From: Conidiobolus incongruus B7586
Lineage: Eukaryota; Entomophthoromycota; Entomophthoromycetes; Entomophthorales; Conidiobolaceae
Assembly (NCBI GenBank): GCA_000697335.1
Contig: JNEM01012698.1
Span: forward strand, 1-11,695
Reading direction: 5' to 3'
Length of the DNA stretch: 11,695 nt
The notes below the pieces were generated by a model that was not told the origin of the DNA, ran no database searches, and saw only the letters and a list, made by a program, of their open reading frames with translations. The position numbers and the translations under genes were made by a program. Shown piece by piece: positions 8,726-11,695 of this stretch; within the stretch, counting starts at the first letter, position 1, and every line of letters begins with the position of its first letter.

Positions 8726-9289
8726 ATTTAATATTGATTTCAAATATATATTATTATTTATTTTCTATATTAATAAATCAATTATAAATCTGTAATAAAA
8801 TTTAATTTGATATAATTCTATTAATTTTATTTTTCCCAATTGCTTTGATTAATATTATTATATTTTTTGAAATTATTTAAAATTAATATTGTAAATAATT
8901 GATCAAAAATTAATAAATATTATATAAATTGATTTGAGTTTATAATAATCAGATATTTATTAAATTATTTGATAAAAAGAGATTTATTATTATTTTAGAT
9001 AAATTAAATAAAAAAGACTTTATTTTCTTAAATTTAATTCATCAACCTGAATTTAAAATTTTGATTATAAATTATATTTATTTTAGTATATTTATTAGTT
9101 AATTAAATTAATATCAATAATATATAAATATTATAAATTAATTATAGTATTTTATAAAATAAAAATTTTTTTTAATATTACCTTGAATTTAAAATAATGG
9201 GAAATTTTTTAATTTTTGATTTTTTAAATATATTATTAGTTTGAAACAAATAAATATATACAAAGTTAATAGGAAGTTATATATTTTTT
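8726..9289. other. AT-rich spacer between mariner copies M2 and M3
   Basis: About 560 bases with almost no C or G. I compared it by eye with the mariner, the Tc1-like element and the gene upstream regions and found no convincing match, no open frame of note and no RNA gene. It may be older, unrecognisable transposon remains or plain intergenic DNA. Confidence 0.5.
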
Positions 9290-10457
9290 AAATATATATA
9301 TATAATAATTTTTTTGATTAAAAAATTAATTTTTTAAAATTGGTTGTTTAATTTAATTATATTTAAATCAAATAGTAATCATCAGAAGTTTTGTATTTAA
9401 ATATTAATAAAACTTAACCATAAACCCTTTAAAATTATTTAAAATTTACAAGCAGCTTTTGGTAATGAAGTATTATCTAAATCAATAATTTATTGCTAGA
9501 TAAATCACTTTTAAGCTAAAAAAAATTATCTAAAACTTGTTAAAATTTATAAAACCAACTTCAATTATCATTCTTTTAATTATTAATAGAGTGAAAAAAT
9601 ATATTGAAAAGCATCTTTTTATTTTAGTTAAAAAATTATCTAAGCATTTTAATATTAGTTTTATAAGTATTTTATATATATTAAAGTTTAAACTCAAATT
9701 AATAGATAAAAATATAAAATAGGTATCTTATAATTTAACTAAAGCTTAGAAAAAAAGCAAAAGTAGTTATTACTAAATAAAACTTACTAAACTATTACTA
9801 GAAGCTTAAACTTTTATAGCAAATAATTATAATTAATGAATTTTAGATCTTTATGTATAATCCTTTACTAAAACATAAATTAAAATGCTAGATTAAGCTA
9901 AATCAATCCCCTCTACAAATCCTTTTAAATAAATATTTTATTAATAAGCAAATATTAATTATTATAATGGATTATAATGGTATATGCTACTCTTATTTAA
10001 TCCCTGAAGGAAAATCAATTAATAATATATTTTATATTGTTATTTTAAATAAAAGTATTTCTAATTGGTGTTTTTAATATGATTTAAGAAAATCTATTAT
10101 TTTGCATAATAATTATAAAATATATAAATTTAAAGCTGTAAAAAACTTTCTAATTAAAAATAACTAGAAAAAACTACTACATCTAGTATACTTTATAGAT
10201 TATAGCCTATGTGATTATAATTGCTTTAGGTAATTAAAAAACTAACTTACAAGAAAGAAAATTTCTACAAAAAAATTTAATTGGTTTGTAGAATATTAAA
10301 TTTCAATCCTTAATAAAAAAAACTATTTTTTAGATGTTAAATCTTTACTAAAAATATAATAATAAGTTATTAATAATAAAAGAAACTATTAAATTTATAT
10401 TATATATTAGAATATTTATTTATTTTAAATTGTAAAAATTCTTATTATTAAAAATAT
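9290..10457 (+). mobile_element. Decayed mariner (D,D34D) element M3
   Basis: About 1.16 kb between a TA-rich head (TA run at 9290-9303) and a tail near 10457. The ends are short inverted repeats: the head reads TAATAATTTTTTTGATTAAA, and the tail (about 10433-10457, TTGTAAAAATTCTTATTATT) is its imperfect reverse complement. That fits a mariner's terminal repeats of 25-30 bases and its length of 1.2-1.3 kb. The transposase remnant inside is described separately. M3 is closer to M4 than to M1 or M2. Confidence 0.87.
9537..10393 (+). pseudogene. Broken mariner transposase in M3
   Basis: The best-preserved mariner reading in the window. The N-terminal helix-turn-helix is open in one frame to 9719: LVKKLSKHFNISFISILYIL, then KFKLKLIDKNIK; the family's HELT-like motif follows as SYNLTKA. 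The second catalytic site reads CAT AAT AAT (10105-10113), so Asp has become Asn at 10108-10110. The third Asp is intact: GAT at 10213-10215 within LCDYNCFR, exactly 34 residues further on, the mariner D,D34D spacing. The C-terminal KKNYFLD-like block ends near 10393. Stops at expected Gln and Trp codons and small indels break it throughout; the 61-codon open piece is not a gene of its own. Confidence 0.85.
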
Positions 10458-10513
10458 AGAGTAATATTATTAATTCTTTTTATTTTTATTTTAATATAAT
10501 TTTATAATTTAAA
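10458..10513. other. Short spacer between the tails of M3 and M4
   Basis: About 56 bases, the loop of the M3-M4 palindrome. Both flanks carry the tail inverted repeat (TTCTTATTATT on the left, AATAATAAGAA on the right). No feature is seen in the loop itself. Confidence 0.6.
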
Positions 10514-11676
10514 TAATAAGAATTTTTTTAATTGAAAAAAAATAAACATTTTAATATATAAAAAGTAATAATCAGTATATATTATAAAATTAATAGTTAT
10601 TTTTATTTCTAGTAACTTTTTGCTATACTTTTAGTAAAGATCTAACACCTAAAAAACAGTTTTTTTTACTAAAGACTGAAATTTGATATTTTACAAACCA
10701 ATTAAATTTTCCTATAGAAATTTTTTTTCTTGTAAGCTAGATTTTTAATTACCTAACACAATTATAATTACATAGGTTATAATCTAAAAAATATACTAGA
10801 TATGGTAGTTTTTTCCAATTATTTTTAATTAAAAAGTTTTTTACAACTTTAGATTTATATATTTTATAATTATCATGTAAAATAATAGTTCTTCTTAAAT
10901 TATATTAAGAATACCAATTAAAATTGGTTTTATTTAAAAAAATATAAAGTTTACTATTAATTGATTTTTCTTTAAGAACTAAATAAAAATAACATATGCT
11001 ATTATAATCCATTACAACAATTAATATTCACTTATCAACAAAGTGTTTATTTAAAGGAATTTGTGGAGGGGGTTGATTTAGCTTAATCTAACATTTTGAT
11101 TTATATTTTAGTAAAGGATTATACAAAAAAGTTTAAAATTCATTAATTATAATAATTTATTGTAAAAGCTTTAGTTTCTAGCTATACCTTAGTAAGTTTT
11201 GTTTAACAATAGCTACTCTAGTTTTTTTTTAAATTTTAGTTAAATTATAAGGTACCTGTTTTATATTTTTATTAATTAATTTTAATTTAAACTTTAATGT
11301 ATATAAAATACTTATATAACTAATATTAAAATATCTTAATAATTCTCTAACTAAAATAAAAAGATACTTTTCAATATATTTTTTTACTTTATTAATAATT
11401 AAAAGAGTAATAGTTAAAATTAGTCTTCTAGATTTTAACAGGTTTTGGGTAGTTTCTCTCTTAGCTTTAAAGTAATTTATCTAGCAATAAATTGTTAATT
11501 TAGATAATACTTTATTACTAAAAGCTGATTGTAAATATTAAATGATTTTAGAGGGTTTATGGTTAAATTTTACTAATACTAAAATAAAAAACTTTTGATG
11601 GTTATTATTTAGTTTAAGTATAATTAAATTAAACAACTAATTTTAAAAAATTATTTTTTTAATCAAAAAAGTTATT
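10514..11676 (-). mobile_element. Decayed mariner (D,D34D) element M4, tail to tail with M3
   Basis: Head at the right against the TA run that ends the window, tail at about 10514. The transposase remnant on the minus strand (about 11440-10580) preserves good blocks: IKLNQPPPQIPLNKHFVDK around 11095-11035, where mariners have the W.K.GQP...P... segment; MDYNSICYFYLVLKEKSINS; the second catalytic Asp in HDN (CAT GAT at 10877-10872); SKVVKNFLIKNNW; then DYNLCNYNC. In the last block the third Asp is Asn (10769-10767), 34 residues after the second. Stops, mostly at expected Trp or Gln codons, and indels disable it. M4 and M3 each retain the catalytic residue the other has lost. Confidence 0.86.
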
Positions 11677-11695
11677 ATATATATATATATATATA
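11676..11695. repeat. (TA)10 run at the head of M4, cut by the window edge
   Basis: An uninterrupted TA run from the M4 head to the last base. The same arrangement (mariner head, TA run, then the Tc1-like end) is seen at 6009-6032, so a Tc1-like element could follow outside the window; that is only inference. Confidence 0.85.

Noticed and set aside
9537-9722. A small 61-aa Lys/Ile-rich gene
   Set aside because: It is the helix-turn-helix part of the broken M3 mariner transposase, with the matching frame broken in M4.
4800-11695. Inserted mitochondrial DNA, suggested by extreme AT content
   Set aside because: No rRNA, tRNA or respiratory-chain gene reading was seen, and transposase remnants explain most of the region.

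Overview
The window looks like nuclear DNA of a very AT-rich fungus, most likely an early-diverging lineage; the species cannot be told from the sequence. Reasons: two intron-split eukaryotic genes with short GT...AG introns (46-60 nt, one of 224 nt) and branch-site-like ACTAAC/ACTAAT motifs, a mitochondrial NADP-isocitrate dehydrogenase, an MT-A70 family methyltransferase-like subunit, and a dense pile of decayed Tc1/mariner DNA transposons. Exons are clearly richer in G+C than everything else, especially the large last exon of the dehydrogenase.

Layout. 1-343: the 5' third of a decayed mariner element running off the left edge. 344-1258: intergenic, with a less AT-rich block (about 575-1170) that looks like remains of an unrecognised coding sequence. 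1259-2894 (+): mitochondrial NADP-dependent isocitrate dehydrogenase, 4 exons, 436 aa. 3122-4684 (-): MT-A70 family protein, 5 exons, 453 aa, with NPPL in place of the catalytic DPPW, so probably a non-catalytic partner subunit of a METTL14/Kar4/MTA9 kind. The two genes converge on a 227-bp intergenic stretch. 4685-11695: a gene-free transposon graveyard with C+G nearly erased.

The graveyard is ordered. A Tc1-like element (6033-7570, DD34E spacing) sits exactly between the heads of two mariner copies pointing away from it (M1 on -, M2 on +), giving a 3.8-kb palindrome with arms of about 1.2 kb. After about 570 bp of featureless AT-rich DNA comes a second palindrome: mariner copies M3 (+) and M4 (-) tail to tail, separated by only about 56 bp. 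Every mariner head abuts a TA run. Reading the four copies side by side identifies the family: helix-turn-helix, HDN, and CDY with D,D34D spacing. Many stop codons fall where Gln or Trp is expected (CAR to TAR, TGG to TAG), the mark of C-to-T decay on both strands.

Function. The dehydrogenase supplies mitochondrial NADPH and 2-oxoglutarate. The MT-A70 protein would work in a nuclear adenine-methylation complex (DNA 6mA or mRNA m6A). They share no obvious pathway; their neighbourhood looks incidental. The transposon region shows no intact gene, but its long inverted repeats would make hairpin RNA if transcribed.
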